Below, in pieces: positions 23,220 to 34,243 of a DNA stretch of 64,000 nucleotides. Each line of letters starts with the position of its first letter. Position 1 is the first letter of the stretch. The DNA is from Mesocentrotus franciscanus (taxonomy: Eukaryota > Echinodermata > Echinoidea > Camarodonta > Strongylocentrotidae). The notes under the pieces were generated by a model that worked only from the letters and a program-made list of their open reading frames with translations, did not search any database and was not told the origin of the DNA. Location of the stretch: assembly GCA_037976565.1 (NCBI GenBank), contig CP137669.1:42649461-42713460 (forward strand). The letters are read 5' to 3'. Made by a program: the position numbers and the translations under genes.

Positions 23220-24535
23220 TATGCTCATCTGACCGTAATTAAATGCCTAAAACCCCAGAACTTCCTGTGGCTCAGCCCCCTCGAACCCACCAGGGGCCTT
23301 AAGGCGGGCCCCTGAATGCTTATATGACCGTTATAAAATGCCTAAAACCCTGAGCTTCCGGGGCTCTGTCCCTGGATTCCACCTAGGGCCCTAAGGCAGG
23401 CCCCTGGATGCTCATCTAACGGTAATTTAATGCCTAAAACCCCTGAGCTTCTGGGGCTCCGCAACTGGACCCCACGCCAATTAGTGTCCTGCCAGTGTCA
23501 CAAATAAGGTATTAAAAATGCTAATCTGACCGTAATTAAATGCCTAACACCCTGAACTTGAAGGCTCTGAACCCACCAGGGGCCTTAAGGCGGGCCCCTG
23601 AATGAATGCTTATCTGACCGTTATAAAATGCATGAAACCCTGAGCTTCTAGGGGCTCCGCCCCCTGGACCCCACGCCAATTAGTGTCCTGCCAGTGTCCC
23701 AAATAAGATATCAAAATATGCTCATCTGACCGTAATTGAACGTCTAAAACCCTGAGCCTCCAGGGGCTCTGCCCTCTGGACCCCACCTAGGCCCTAAGGC
23801 GGGCCCCTGGATACTCATTTGACCGTAATTTATTGCCTAAAACCCTGAACTTCCGGTGGCTCTGCCCTCCCCACCAGGGCCCTAAGGCGGGCCCCTGAAT
23901 GCTTATCTGACCGTTATAAAATGCCTTAAACCCCTGAGCTTCTGGGGCTCCGCCCCTGGACCCCGCCCCCTGGACCCACGCCAATTAGTGTCCTGCCAGT
24001 GTCACAAATAAGGTATCAAAATATGATAATCTGACCGTAATTAAACGCCTAAAACCCCTGAGCTTCCAGGGGCTCTGTCCCTGGACCCAACCAATGGCCC
24101 TAAGTCAGGTCCCTGGATACTCATCTGACAGTAAATTATTGCCTAAAACCCCTGAGCTTCCGGGGCTCCGCCCCTGGACCCCACGCCAATTAGTGACCTG
24201 CCAGTGTCACAAATAGGGTATCAAAATATGCTCATCTGACCGTAATTAAATGCCTAAAACCCCTGAGCTTCCGGAGGCTCCGCCCCCTCGACCCACCAGG
24301 GGGCCTAAGCCCCTAAACCCCTGAGCTTCCGGGGGCTCCGCCCCCTGGACCCTACGCCAATTAGTGACCCGTCAGTGTCACAAATAGGGTATCAAAATAT
24401 GCTCATCTGACCGTTATAAAATGCCTCAAATCCCTGAGTTTCAGGGGGCTCAGCCCCCTGGACCCCACGCCAATTAGTGACCTGCCAGTGTCATGAAAAA
24501 GGTATCAAAATATGCTCATCTGGACCGTAATTAAA
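23220..24535 (+). repeat. GGGGCTCYGCCCC tandem array
   Basis: At least ten copies of CTCATCTGACCGTAATT or TTATCTGACCGTTATAAAA, followed by TGCCTAAAACCCCTGAGCTT, a GGGGCTCCGCCCC hairpin and TGGACCCCACG. A second marker, CCAATTAGTGTCCTGCCAGT, recurs at about 23478, 23676, 23980, 24186, 24357 and 24468, so spacing is irregular (about 110-304 bp). Shorter versions sit in the elements at 4658, 38170 and 43202. Confidence 0.88.
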
Positions 24536-24698
24536 TGCCCCTAGACCCCACGCCAATTTACACTACGCTCTACCTGATCGTAAATACTTTACCCCCATCC
24601 CCTTTGAAAAACGTTCAGCGGGGCCTGCATGTAAGAGTGGGTGATGCTGATTTTTTGTCTGCCAGCCCCCCCAAACTTTTTTGTTCATTACGCCACTG

Positions 24699-24850
24699 TA
24701 TCGAGGTTATGGTATAATAGTTATCTCAAGATCGAAAGGAATACTTTCGGAACAAAAGCAAATAGCGAAACGGAAAACAGTACCAAAGATGAAGATGGAA
24801 AATGGCGCTGAGAAAGCGAGTAAGAAAGAGAGTGAGAGAGAGAGGTTTAC
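24699..24850 (+). repeat. Dispersed repeat family C, right part of the split copy
   Basis: It resumes the family C sequence after the hAT-like insertion: TATCGAGGTTATGGTATAAT, GATCGAAAGGAATACTTTCG, AAAAGCAAATAGCGAAACGG and AAATGGCGCTGAGAAAGCGA, collinear with 26602-26720. Confidence 0.8.
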
Positions 24851-25960
24851 GCCGCCGCTCATGACAAACAGGAGATTACAAAAGGAACATAGCATTGTAC
24901 GATTCGTAACAACGATTAGGAGTGATAAGTGATAAAGGGCCCTCAGTTGTTATCGTGCCGTAGTGCCCAATGCTCGTGAGTGACGTGCCCACTAAATTAC
25001 AACAGCGATGTTGACGCGTCTACGTCTCATAACGTGCAACTGTATAAGTTTTCAGAATTCTTGACAAATTGCGCAAAAGGAGTCCGAATACGTGTTTAAT
25101 AATAAATATTTCATTATATAGGATGTCACCAATAATTGTGAAAAACCTCTCATAATTATGTAAAGCTATAGAATAACTAACATCGATAAGAATAGAACAA
25201 GTACAATACTATATGTTTAATGGACAAATAAATAGATCTAAACGCAACGATATGTTCACAAATTTGAGCGCAGCTCTATTCGAACGCATTTTCTGCAAAT
25301 CAGCAATTACAATGGAAAAAATGCACTATCGAAGGGATCAAGTAACTACATTATTGTGAGCTAGTATGCCCACTGATAAGATAATGTGAGAAAATCCAAG
25401 TTAAAGGGATTTAGTAACTTTGTTGACAATTGCAAAAAGTGATGGGTGATTAATAAAATATGTGTTGTCCACAAAGTAATGTTACTAAATCCCTTTCATT
25501 GGATGTAATTTGGCCAAGTAATAAAGTGAAAATGCAAAATGATATGCACCAACACTTGACATTGATTTTGTACGCGGTTATGACTATCCAGTAGATAGTG
25601 TGACATCCAAACACTAAGCGCAAACATCTTTATTTTACTTTCATAAATGATTGATTACAATAGTTTATTCCGAGTATGGTGATTGTGTATGTGTGCGTGG
25701 GTAGGGGTGGGGTGCTATTGTGATTAAAGGGTAATAGCCGCCTATGTGCGGAACAATGGGCGCAACAACTATTAGCTGCTCAAAGAGCTGTCTTTTGTCA
25801 TTGTGTTGCAATAACAATTAAAGTGCTTGTAAAAGTTACATGTACTATAATATCCGTATGCTATATAACACCCAATGTGAACATGACGTGTTCAGGCGTT
25901 ATAACTATATACAGGCACGTTAAAAAAAAGACTTTACTAGCGCTAGCTAACAAATATTTA
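24851..25960. other. Gene-free stretch
   Basis: No gene, RNA or repeat recognised with confidence. The words GGGATTTAGTAAC near 25407 and GTTACTAAATCCC near 25481 are an inverted pair about 70 bp apart and could bound a small insertion, but I could not define its ends. Confidence 0.35.
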
Positions 25961-26110
25961 ACTAGGCGTTGTGGCGTGCGCCTGTAATCCAGCTAACAGT
26001 GGAAGTTACAAACTGATTCAGCCGAGGACGCAGGTTCGAAACTGAATCGCGTCTTTCGGATGGTGACGTTAAAGGTCGGTCCCCAGACGTAAATAATCAT
26101 ATCTGATTGA
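25961..26110 (+). mobile_element. SINE with Alu/7SL-like head
   Basis: The start ACTAGGCGTTGTGGCGTGCG followed by CCTGTAATCCAGCTA closely resembles the 5' domain of 7SL RNA and Alu (GTGGCGCGTGCCTGTAGTCC then CAGCTA). A GCCGAGG word and a B-box-like GGTTCGAAACT (26033-26043) follow. The tail GTGACGTTAAAGGTCGGTCC and CCCAGACGTAAATAA recurs at about 12378-12450. It could be a true 7SL-derived SINE or a tRNA SINE with chance similarity. No target duplication was identified. Confidence 0.55.
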
Positions 26111-26439
26111 TACACGTCTGTAAAAACCCAATACACACACAAATATGAAACGTCAAAACCTCACGAGCAATTGATGATAACAAATTGTTACGACAAATGC
26201 CACCATCAATACAGTTTCTTCGCAAATAAATATTCGATCGAATTTCATGTTTGGAACAGATAAGCGATTTCAAATTGTTCGAGGTGGAAATAACGAACAT
26301 CATGTCCGATAAACACTGTTTTTTTCTTCTGAAATCGGAATGCTCTGTTCATTCAAGGTCCCATACGATTCAAACATAATTTACAATGTTGATAATGCAA
26401 TAATGCAGATATTCATTTTTTCGTAAAATTAGTTTTATA
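26111..26439. other. Gene-free stretch
   Basis: AT-rich. The part around 26290-26420 (ACATCATGTCC, TTTTTCTTCTG, GCTCTGTTCATTC, CATAATTTACAATGTTGAT) resembles 28500-28585, so a weakly conserved dispersed repeat is likely. Confidence 0.4.
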
Positions 26440-26720
26440 ATTTTCAATCAACACCAACCGCCCCCGCTGTGGATTCCTCTTCGGTTTCTTTTTTTTTAAA
26501 ATCATGATTTACACTCAACAATTTTACTTTTTATAATTATTGTACAGTAATATTCTTTTATTTCGATATCATCAGGCGCTCGTACCGTGTTTTCCTTCTT
26601 CATATCGAGGTTATGGTATAATAGTTTATCTCAAGATCGAAAGGAATACATTCGGAATAAAAGCAAATAGCGAAACGGAAATCAGTACCAGAGATGAAGA
26701 TGGCAAATGGAGCTGAAAAA
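26440..26720 (+). repeat. Dispersed repeat family C copy
   Basis: Collinear with 20940-21103 plus 24699-24830, including the uninterrupted target site CATATCGAGGTTATGGTATA near 26602. It is followed by a GA-rich tract to about 26835. Confidence 0.8.
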
Positions 26721-26939
26721 AGAGAGAGAGAGAAAGAGAGAGAAATACAGAGAGAGAGAAAAAGAGAGAAAAGGAGAAAGGAAAAAAAAGCATGCTATAA
26801 AGAGTGAGAGACAAAGAAAGAGACAGAGAGAGAAACAATCCTTTCTCATGCCATCTTTTCGTCTGTGACATTTCACTAAATCACATTTGTATATTATTTC
26901 TTTATCTTTCCATGGTTGTTATATATTTGAATGAATATT

Positions 26940-27350
26940 TCAGATAGGATCAAATTTGGTTCTACGTTATAATTATGATCAACTATTTTTATTTAGGAGT
27001 ACGTCGAAACGCGATCTCATCAAAAATCGCGGATCAGAAAACACTACGAGAGATGAAGATGGAAAACGACATAGGAGAGAGGAGAAAGTAGGGCGTATTG
27101 TTATTTATTATTACGCTATTTGTCTCTCCGATCAACCCCACCCGCTCTGGATTCCACTTTAGTTTCCATTTTTATCATGATTTACATTCAAAAGTTTTAC
27201 TTTTTATAATTATTGTACAGTAATATTCTTCTTATGTCGATATCATAAGGCGCTCGTTCCGTGTTTTTCTTCTCCATATCGAGGTTACGGTATAATAATT
27301 TATCTCAAGATCGAAAGGAATACTTTCGGAATAAAAGCAAATAGCGGAAC
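26940..27350 (+). repeat. Dispersed repeat family C copy
   Basis: It contains CGTCGAAACGCGATCTCATC, GGGCGTATTGTTATTTATTA, CATATCGAGGTTACGGTATA and AATACTTTCGGAATAAAAGC in the family order and shows the full 5' to 3' layout of one unit (about 400-480 bp). Confidence 0.8.
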
Positions 27351-27359
27351 GCTGCAATA

Positions 27360-27885
27360 TGAGAAATAAAATATTGCAAAACATATCAGGCAACCATTAA
27401 GGGGAAAAAACAAAATAAATGCAATATGAAACAAATAATGTGTCAAAACATACAGAAGGAATACAATTATACATATCGTTTCTGTTTTGTTCGTGAACAA
27501 ATTAATATAATACAAGTATTAAACACATTCATGAAGAGAAATGAACAATCATGCCAACGTTAACGCCTACAAAACTTCGATGTTGGGAGAGAAATAGACA
27601 ATCAGAACAACAATCTAAATCAATGTCATATTCGTCAAATTATAATTAAACAAATCAGTAGCCAAAGTGAATATTTTTAGAGTCAAATCTTTCAAGACGA
27701 GAGCGGACACACCCGCGGGGATTTAACACAGGAATAACTAATGCGTCGGAACGGGCGCGAAAGCTTTTCAAAGTGGTTAAGCTCCCATTCATAAAATGTC
27801 AAGCGCTTCGCCGGTAAGTGCGCCGGCGGGGTTATCTCGTGACAATGAGACTCCAAACAATAGCCAGATTTTATATTCATATTGT
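27360..27885 (+). repeat. About 520-bp dispersed repeat, copy 1
   Basis: Shared with 28905-29421: GCAATATGAAACAAATAA, AATCATGCCAACGTTAACGC, AATCAGTAGCCAAAGT, GAGTCAAATC, GGGCGCGAAAGCTTTTCAAA, AAGCTCCCATTC and ACTCCAAACAATAGCCAGAT. The part from 27692 to 27880 is open on the minus strand but this is a property of the repeat. Confidence 0.8.
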
Positions 27886-28904
27886 GAGCATGTGCTTAAA
27901 TAGTTATATCAGGATTCCCTGGTTATATTGAAGACGTGAGCTAATATCGTGTACCTGTTTGTCCAGTATTTCTCCCTGATTGTTCGACCAACATTAAATT
28001 GCTATTGTCCAGCTGACTTTTCTATAGGCTTTTCTACCTTCGGCGCTAAAGGGATTGCGGAAAATATCAACACTATTTGTGTTTCTCGATGACCTAGTAG
28101 AACTCGAAGAATAAGGGCTAGCCCCCAAAAAAAAATCAATGGCCCAAAATAACGCAATCATTATAAATTCCATCTACTACTGTCTTGATACCAACACATG
28201 TCTGATGGATCCCGGGATGGATCCTTATTTAGACAGCGAGACAGTTCTGTAACAATGTTACGAGAAGCAATTCAACGAATTGCCATGGCCTGTATTTGTT
28301 CTAGAACGCACTACGCTCTTTCGATACCACGTGGCCCCAATTTAGCACAATATATACGTATTTTAATTCTTCACAACAATGACCTAGATCTAAAACTGGC
28401 CGCGGCTGTAACCCCCTTCTTCACAAAGAAATATCCGATAAATTTTTTTGGAACAGAATGATAACCTAATTTCTTCTTGAGATGTTCGAGGTGAAATTTC
28501 AAACATCATTTCCTGGTAACGCTCTTCTTTTTTAATGCATGCTCTATTCTTACGATTTAGGCATAATTTACTATGTTGATTTGCAATTGATAATCTCCCT
28601 GGGAGTTTTGCGATTTCCCCGATGATACGGGTACGGTGTATTTAATTTTGTTCGTAACATTAGTGTTTTGCAAAGAAACAACATTCTGAAAATGAGCGTC
28701 TTCCTTCTAACGAAACAAATTGATGATGTTCCCGACAATACGGATATCATTTGCATAAAAAAAATCGTAAGACATATAAAACGCTCTGTAAATTCATTTC
28801 AAGGAGAAACTAATTACGACGTTCTTGATTAAGTATCATTTTCAAAATCACGGATTTAAGAAAACAAAACAAGGAAACCGAAACATGCGATAACATCGCT
28901 AGAA
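27886..28904. other. Gene-free stretch
   Basis: The frame at 28198-28461 (87 codons) has no recognised domain. 28480-28585 resembles 26290-26420. Otherwise nothing seen. Confidence 0.4.
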
Positions 28905-29421
28905 AAAGGAAATATACACAAATTTAATGTAATATGAAACAAATAAAGTGTCAAAACATGCATGAGGAAAACAATGTCAGAGAGAGTGGGGTAAGTATAA
29001 AATAATATTTTTTTTCGTGAACAAATCAATTTGTATTAAAATTGATATATTGAACACAATCATGAACAGAACAGGAGGAGATAAAATAATGAATAATCAT
29101 GCCAACATTAACACCTACAGAACTCCGATGTTGAGAGGGAATAAATAATAAAAACAAAAATTTTAACCAATGTCATCTACGTAAAATAATATTAAAACAA
29201 ATCAGTAGCCAAAGTAAATCTTTTCAGAGTCAAATCTCGCAAGACGAGAGCGACACACAAGCGGGGATTACAGGGCTAACTAATGCGCCGGACCGGGCGC
29301 GAAAGGGCGCGAAAGCTTTTCAAAGTTTAAGCTCCCATTCACAAATGTCAAGTGCTTCGCCCGGACGCGCCCGGCGGGGCTATCTCGTAACAATGAAACT
29401 CCAAACAATAGCCAGATTTTA
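28905..29421 (+). repeat. About 520-bp dispersed repeat, copy 2
   Basis: Same order of blocks as 27360-27885. It ends at AACAATAGCCAGATTTT, and the BEL/Pao coding region begins shortly after, so this copy marks the 5' truncation point or insertion site of the BEL/Pao fragment. Confidence 0.8.
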
Positions 29422-29544
29422 ATGAGCTGGAAACCAAATTGCGTCCTCTCGTATCCGACGCACATGGGCGCAAATGGGCGCAAAAAGACGCCTCCTTTGT
29501 TCTCATATCCTGCTCTGCACAGTCGCAACTTTGGAAGGCTCCCC

Positions 29545-30715
29545 TTAGTAGCTCGCAGATCTCCAGTAGGATGGGTGGTATTTGGCGGCAAGCCTGGACA
29601 GAGCAGCTAGTGGAAATGTACTTAATGTACAGGTGGTTTGAAATCCTATTGACCTGCAGGATTTCTGGACGACAAAGTCCATGGGTGTGGCTTGTCCAGC
29701 TATAGAGACAGATGAACAGAAGTTAATCACCGAGTCTTGTCAGAAGAAAGGACAGCAGTGGCTGGTTCCGTATCCATGGTTGAAAGATCCTAGGGAACTT
29801 CCAGACAATAAGGTACTAGTGGAGAGAATGCTCTGTGCTACTGAGAAAAGACTGATGAAGGATGCGGAATATGCAAAGGCCTATGACCATCAAATCAAGG
29901 AGATGGTTCAGATGGATTTCGCTAGGAAGTTAACGGACAAGGAGATGGAGTCGTACAACGGCCCTGTGCATTACATCCCTCATCACGCCGTATTGAGACC
30001 TGAGAATAAGGGCACACCGATACGAATTGTCTTCAACTCTTCATCAGTGTACCAAGGCAAGTGTCTCAATGATTTCTGGATGAAGGGGCCTGACCTGTTG
30101 AACAATTTGTTTGGAGTCATCCTACGATTTCGTGAGAAGCCAATAGCAGTCTGTGCGGACATCTCCAAAATGTATCACAGGGTGCTGATACCGGAATCTG
30201 ATCAACACGTACACAGATTTTTGTGGAGAGGCTTGCAAGTTGATAGAAAGCCTGATACATATGTAATGCAGGTTGTTACCTTTGGTGACAAACCGGCTTC
30301 AGCAATGGCGCAGACAGCATTGAGGCTCACTGCAGAAGAAGGGCGCACTCAGTCCCCAGAGGCTGCAGATGTATTGAAGAGAGATACATACATGGATGAT
30401 ATCTGCACATCTACAAATACAAGAGAGGAAGCTCAAGCTTTAACTGAGAGCATTGGCAAGATTCTTGCTAATGGTGGGTTTAAGGTGAAAGGCTGGACTT
30501 CAAGCACACAGCTAAAAGGTGCAGGAGGAGATGAAATGGAGAAAACTCTAATGGAGAGTCTAGCGGAGGAAAATGTGCTAGGAGTCTTCTGGGACAGTAA
30601 AAGGGATGAGTTCTCTTACAGGGTGAGAGTCGAGAAGTTCGTGGATAAGAAACTAACCAAGAGAAGTATCCTGGGCCAGGTGTCTCGAATATTTGATCCT
30701 ATTGGTTATATACAG
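29545..30715 (+). pseudogene. pol: BEL/Pao retrotransposon pol: protease end and reverse transcriptase
   Basis: VGWVVFGGKPG (about 29565-29600) looks like the end of a BEL/Pao protease, followed in a shifted frame by DFWTTKSMGV and the main frame from 29681. RT motifs are clear: PHHAV and RIVFNSSS (about 29975-30045), CADISKMYHRV (motif A, about 30153-30185), FGDKPASA (about 30280-30305) and YMDDI (motif C, about 30387-30405), which places it in BEL/Pao rather than Gypsy. The frame ends at 30742 through a one-base shift near 30705-30715, after FDPIGY. No gag and no 5' LTR are visible upstream; a dispersed repeat lies directly to the left. This is a decayed, 5'-truncated copy. Confidence 0.88.
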
Positions 30716-31884
30716 CACCGTATGTCATCAGAGCCAAGATAGGACTACAGAGACTGTGGGAAGCTGGCTATGACTGGGATGCAGTTCTTCCAGAGGAATG
30801 CCAAATAGAGTGGAAGAGATTCTTTCAAGAGATGGAAGAGCTAAAGGAAGTAACTTTTGAGAGATGTCTGACTCCGAAGGATGCAGTTGGGAAGCCGCTA
30901 CTCTATATCTTCAGTGATGCATCAATGCATGCTTTCGGAGCATGTGCATACCTGAGGTGGTAGACGGAGGATGGAGATTACAAGACAAGATTTGTGGCAG
31001 CGAAATCACGAGTAGCACCACTCAAGCCACTGACGGTTCCACGCCTTGAACTTCAGGCCGCAGTTCTTGCCAGTAGACTGTACAAGACGATAATAGAGAA
31101 GCTGACTATGGAGATAGATGATGTTATCTTCTTGACAGACAGTATGATAGCCCTCTCATGGTTAAGGTCTAAGGCCAGGAACTTCAAGACGTTCATTGCT
31201 ACAAGGGTAGGAGAAATCCAGAGCAACACGGACCCCAGCAAATGGCGACACATCTCCGGAGTAGACAACATAGCAGATGTGTTGTCAAGAGGACTGAAGG
31301 CGAGTGAACTGAAGGGGTCATGGCAACACGGTTCAGACCTCCTACAACAGTCAAGATCTGATTGGCCTGAGGAAGTGAAGGTTCTTACGAATCTACCTGA
31401 CGTTGAGAAGGAGAGGCGTCACGAGAAAACGATTCTAGCTGTGTCTCGAAGTTGTGACCTAATAGAGTATGAGAGGTTCTCCAACTGGAGGAAACTCGTC
31501 AGAGTCGTAACTTTGGTGTTAAAGTTTGTGAAGAAACTCAAGGCTAGACGGGGAAATCAGGAGAAAGAGACCAGTAAAGGAATGACGCCTACAGAACTAG
31601 AGGAGGGAGAAAGGTACATCATCAGAGATGTACAGAAGGGCATGGAATCACGAATCAAGAAGGCAGAACTGAAGTCGTTGAGTCCCTTCATTGATGACTA
31701 TAGAGTCATTCGAGTAGGAGGCAGGATAGATAAAGCGATGACATCATTCGAGCAGAAGCATCCTGCCCTTCTTACGTATGGACATCATATTTCCAAGCTG
31801 ATTACTCATCATGTTCATGAGACGAGTCATAGTGGAGTAGCTGCAACCATGGCAAAGATAAGGCTGAAGTACTGGATTCTTTAG
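30713..31884 (+). pseudogene. pol: BEL/Pao pol: RNase H and integrase N-terminus
   Basis: In the next frame the RNase H core continues: IFSDASMHAFGA (about 30908-30943), then a TAG at 30961-30963 after CAYLRW, then APLKPLTVPRLELQAA, FLTDSMIALSWL and NIADVLSRG. Downstream, ALLTYGHHISKLI and HVHETSHSGVAATMAKIR form the HHCC-type integrase zinc-binding start (H-x3-H). The frame hits TAG at 31882-31884 after KYWIL, where the family has a coding residue. Two in-frame stops therefore add to the shift upstream. Confidence 0.87.
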
Positions 31885-32903
31885 GGTCACAAACTTGCCA
31901 AGACAGTTAAGTACAGATGTACGAGGTGCAGAGCGTTTCTGCACAAGACGGAGACTCAAGAAATGGCAGAGCTGCCAAAGGAGAGGTTAGCCCCGAACAC
32001 ACCGCCGTTCCATTTTACTTCATGCGATTACTTCGGGCCACTGACGGTGCGAGTGGTAGCAACAAGACGTCGAAGCATTACGGAGTCATCTTTACCTGCT
32101 TGAACACAAGGGCCGCTCATCTCGAGCTGGCAGTAGATTGTAGTACAATGGAATTCATGCAGGTACTTTTCGCCATCAGAGGACAGCCGGCTATGATATT
32201 GAGCGACAATGGCACTCAGTTTGTTGGTACACAACGCGAGCTGAGAAAGATGACCGAAGGACTGTCAGACGAAGAGCTGAAGGACTTTTGTGCGGAGAAA
32301 GGCACCACACGGAAGTTTGTAACCCCAGGGGCACCCCATCAAAACGGATGTGCAGAGTCCTTAGTTAAAAGCTGCAAGCATGCATTGAAGAGGGCGATTG
32401 GTGAACAAGTGTTGTCGCCTTTTGAACTTTACACTTGTCTAGCGGAGGTGGCGAATCTGGTTAACCAAAGACCAATCGGCAGACTTTCAACTGATCCAGA
32501 TGATGGCAGTTATATTTCACCGAACGACATGCTTCTAGGACGAGCATCAGGGAACGTAGCGCAAGGTCCATTCTTGGAAACACGGAATCCAAGGCACAGA
32601 GTGGAACTGGTTCAGCGCAACGTAGATTCATTCTGGCAACGCTGGACTCGGGACGTATTGCCACTGTTAGCTCCTAGAAGAAAATGGAATGTGCATCGAC
32701 GTAATGTACACGTTGATGATATCGTTATGTTCGCGGACGCGAACTCTGTACGTAGTAAGTGGACAATCGCTCGCATAATCGAGGTGTTTCCGGGTGATGA
32801 CGGTAAAGTACGGAACGTGAAAGTAAAGACTATGAACTCTGAGTACCGTCGCCAGATCACGAAGGTTGCTGTAATCTATCCCGCAGAGGGTTACGAAGAT
32901 TAG
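31885..32903 (+). pseudogene. pol: BEL/Pao pol: integrase catalytic core and C-terminus
   Basis: After the 31882 TAG the same frame gives CTRCRAF (zinc-site cysteines) and CDYFGPL with the first catalytic aspartate (about 32025). A frame change near 32050-32065 moves the reading to the frame that ends at 32903. There LSDNGTQF supplies the second aspartate (about 32201-32225) and NGCAESLVKS the glutamate (about 32344-32372), completing D,D,E. A basic C-terminal domain follows (LLAPRRKWN and VHVDDIVMF, the usual BEL/Pao DUF-like end), ending PAEGYED. Catalytic residues are all present, but the polyprotein is broken at no fewer than four places. Confidence 0.88.
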
Positions 32904-33206
32904 GTTACACAAGAACTTTAAGTTTGAAACACTGTAAACTTAAAAGCATAAATGATGGAAATTTCTTTTGAAATGAAGGTGAAGTTTCATACGATAGATG
33001 CATGAATTAGAGTTTCAATTTTCTTCAGCATATTGAATTTGACTTTTGAAAACAGTTTACCAGTGATTTTTGCAACAATAACATTAATGCATGTGCTTCT
33101 TCAGATTGTTGTTACAAAAGTTTATACATGTAATTTATATTACCTTCTGCCATTTTGATACATATATCGATATATCGAATTTTGCATTGAGGCAAGGCCT
33201 CATAGG

Positions 33207-33620
33207 CGGGGGAGGATGTTTCGTTGAAGAAACTTATTTTCATTATGTTTTTTAATTTGAAGATATCATTACCCAATTCAGTGTCGATGTATACGTATGT
33301 GCTAATTTATGTAAAGACCAGCAGAGCACTATGTATGGGATTTCAAGAGGCGACATCTTGCGATGTTCACCTAACTTTTGTGTGCTAGATTGCCTCATTA
33401 TGGGGACGGTCGATGACTATTTCTACAGTATATCCTGCCAAGAAGTGAGTACAGCTTGGTTTTAAATGTAATATCAGAATGATTTATGCAGATATGAAAA
33501 TAATGGATGTTTTATTATTTGTTCTAAACTAAATGGAGTTTCACTCAATGAAAGTGTACACGTGTAAAATAGATAGTCTGGTGTGCAGACCGTTTAATAA
33601 AAGGTATATATTTGACATGT
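33207..33620 (+). mobile_element. Probable BEL/Pao polypurine tract and 3' LTR
   Basis: GGCGGGGGAGGA at 33205-33216 is a good polypurine tract about 300 bp after the integrase stop. TGTTTCGTTGAAGAAACTTA directly after it (33217 onward) fits an LTR start with TG. AATAAAA at about 33597 could be the polyadenylation signal and TTGACA near 33618 the end. No matching 5' LTR exists in the window, so the right boundary is a guess. Confidence 0.5.
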
Positions 33621-34243
33621 ATTTGAAGTAGTGCTAAAGAATAAGTAGTATATCAATATTCAAGGGCTTTACTTTCAGGGTTAATTGTATAATTCGGATA
33701 TTTACAAATTACAAGATAAATCTGGTTTGGTGGTTTATTTATGGTCGTATTGATGGACCTTCAATTCATGGTCTGAATTAAGACTAGCTTTTGGTATCGC
33801 ATACGGAGGTTGTGTGTACACGTGTACACAGACACGGAGGTTATTGTGGGCTTATCGGCTCTTAAAGTTACTTTGTAACATTGTGATGGTTGATTTCAAA
33901 AATCTGTTGAATCAGGGTGGCAAACACATAAAATTATGTTTGTATGTATGGACTTTCCAACTACAATGCCCCAAATCCGAAATTAATTCACGCAATATGA
34001 AGATTTTAAACAAAGTTTAACGGGATTTCGAGCAGTGTCGTATAACCTCGCTGCTGAATCTTTTTCGAAAATAGCCGCTATTTAGGGTTTCAATACCGCC
34101 CTCTGCGACACATTACGAATATTTGGCGCGCTAGTTTTCTGTGTATTGCCATCGTTATGACTCCGTTTTCCCTTTCACTACTCTATAGTTACGAATTAAT
34201 AATAATATGAGCTAACACTACGAGTGATTCAGCGAAGAAAAGA
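33621..34243. other. Gene-free stretch
   Basis: No gene recognised. GTGTGTACACGTGTACACAG at 33813-33832 is a short palindrome. The last 100 bases before 34244 could be promoter or 5' leader of the candidate gene that follows. Confidence 0.35.

Noticed and set aside
28198..28461. 87-codon plus-strand gene
   Set aside because: No recognisable domain, and it lies between two copies of a dispersed repeat.
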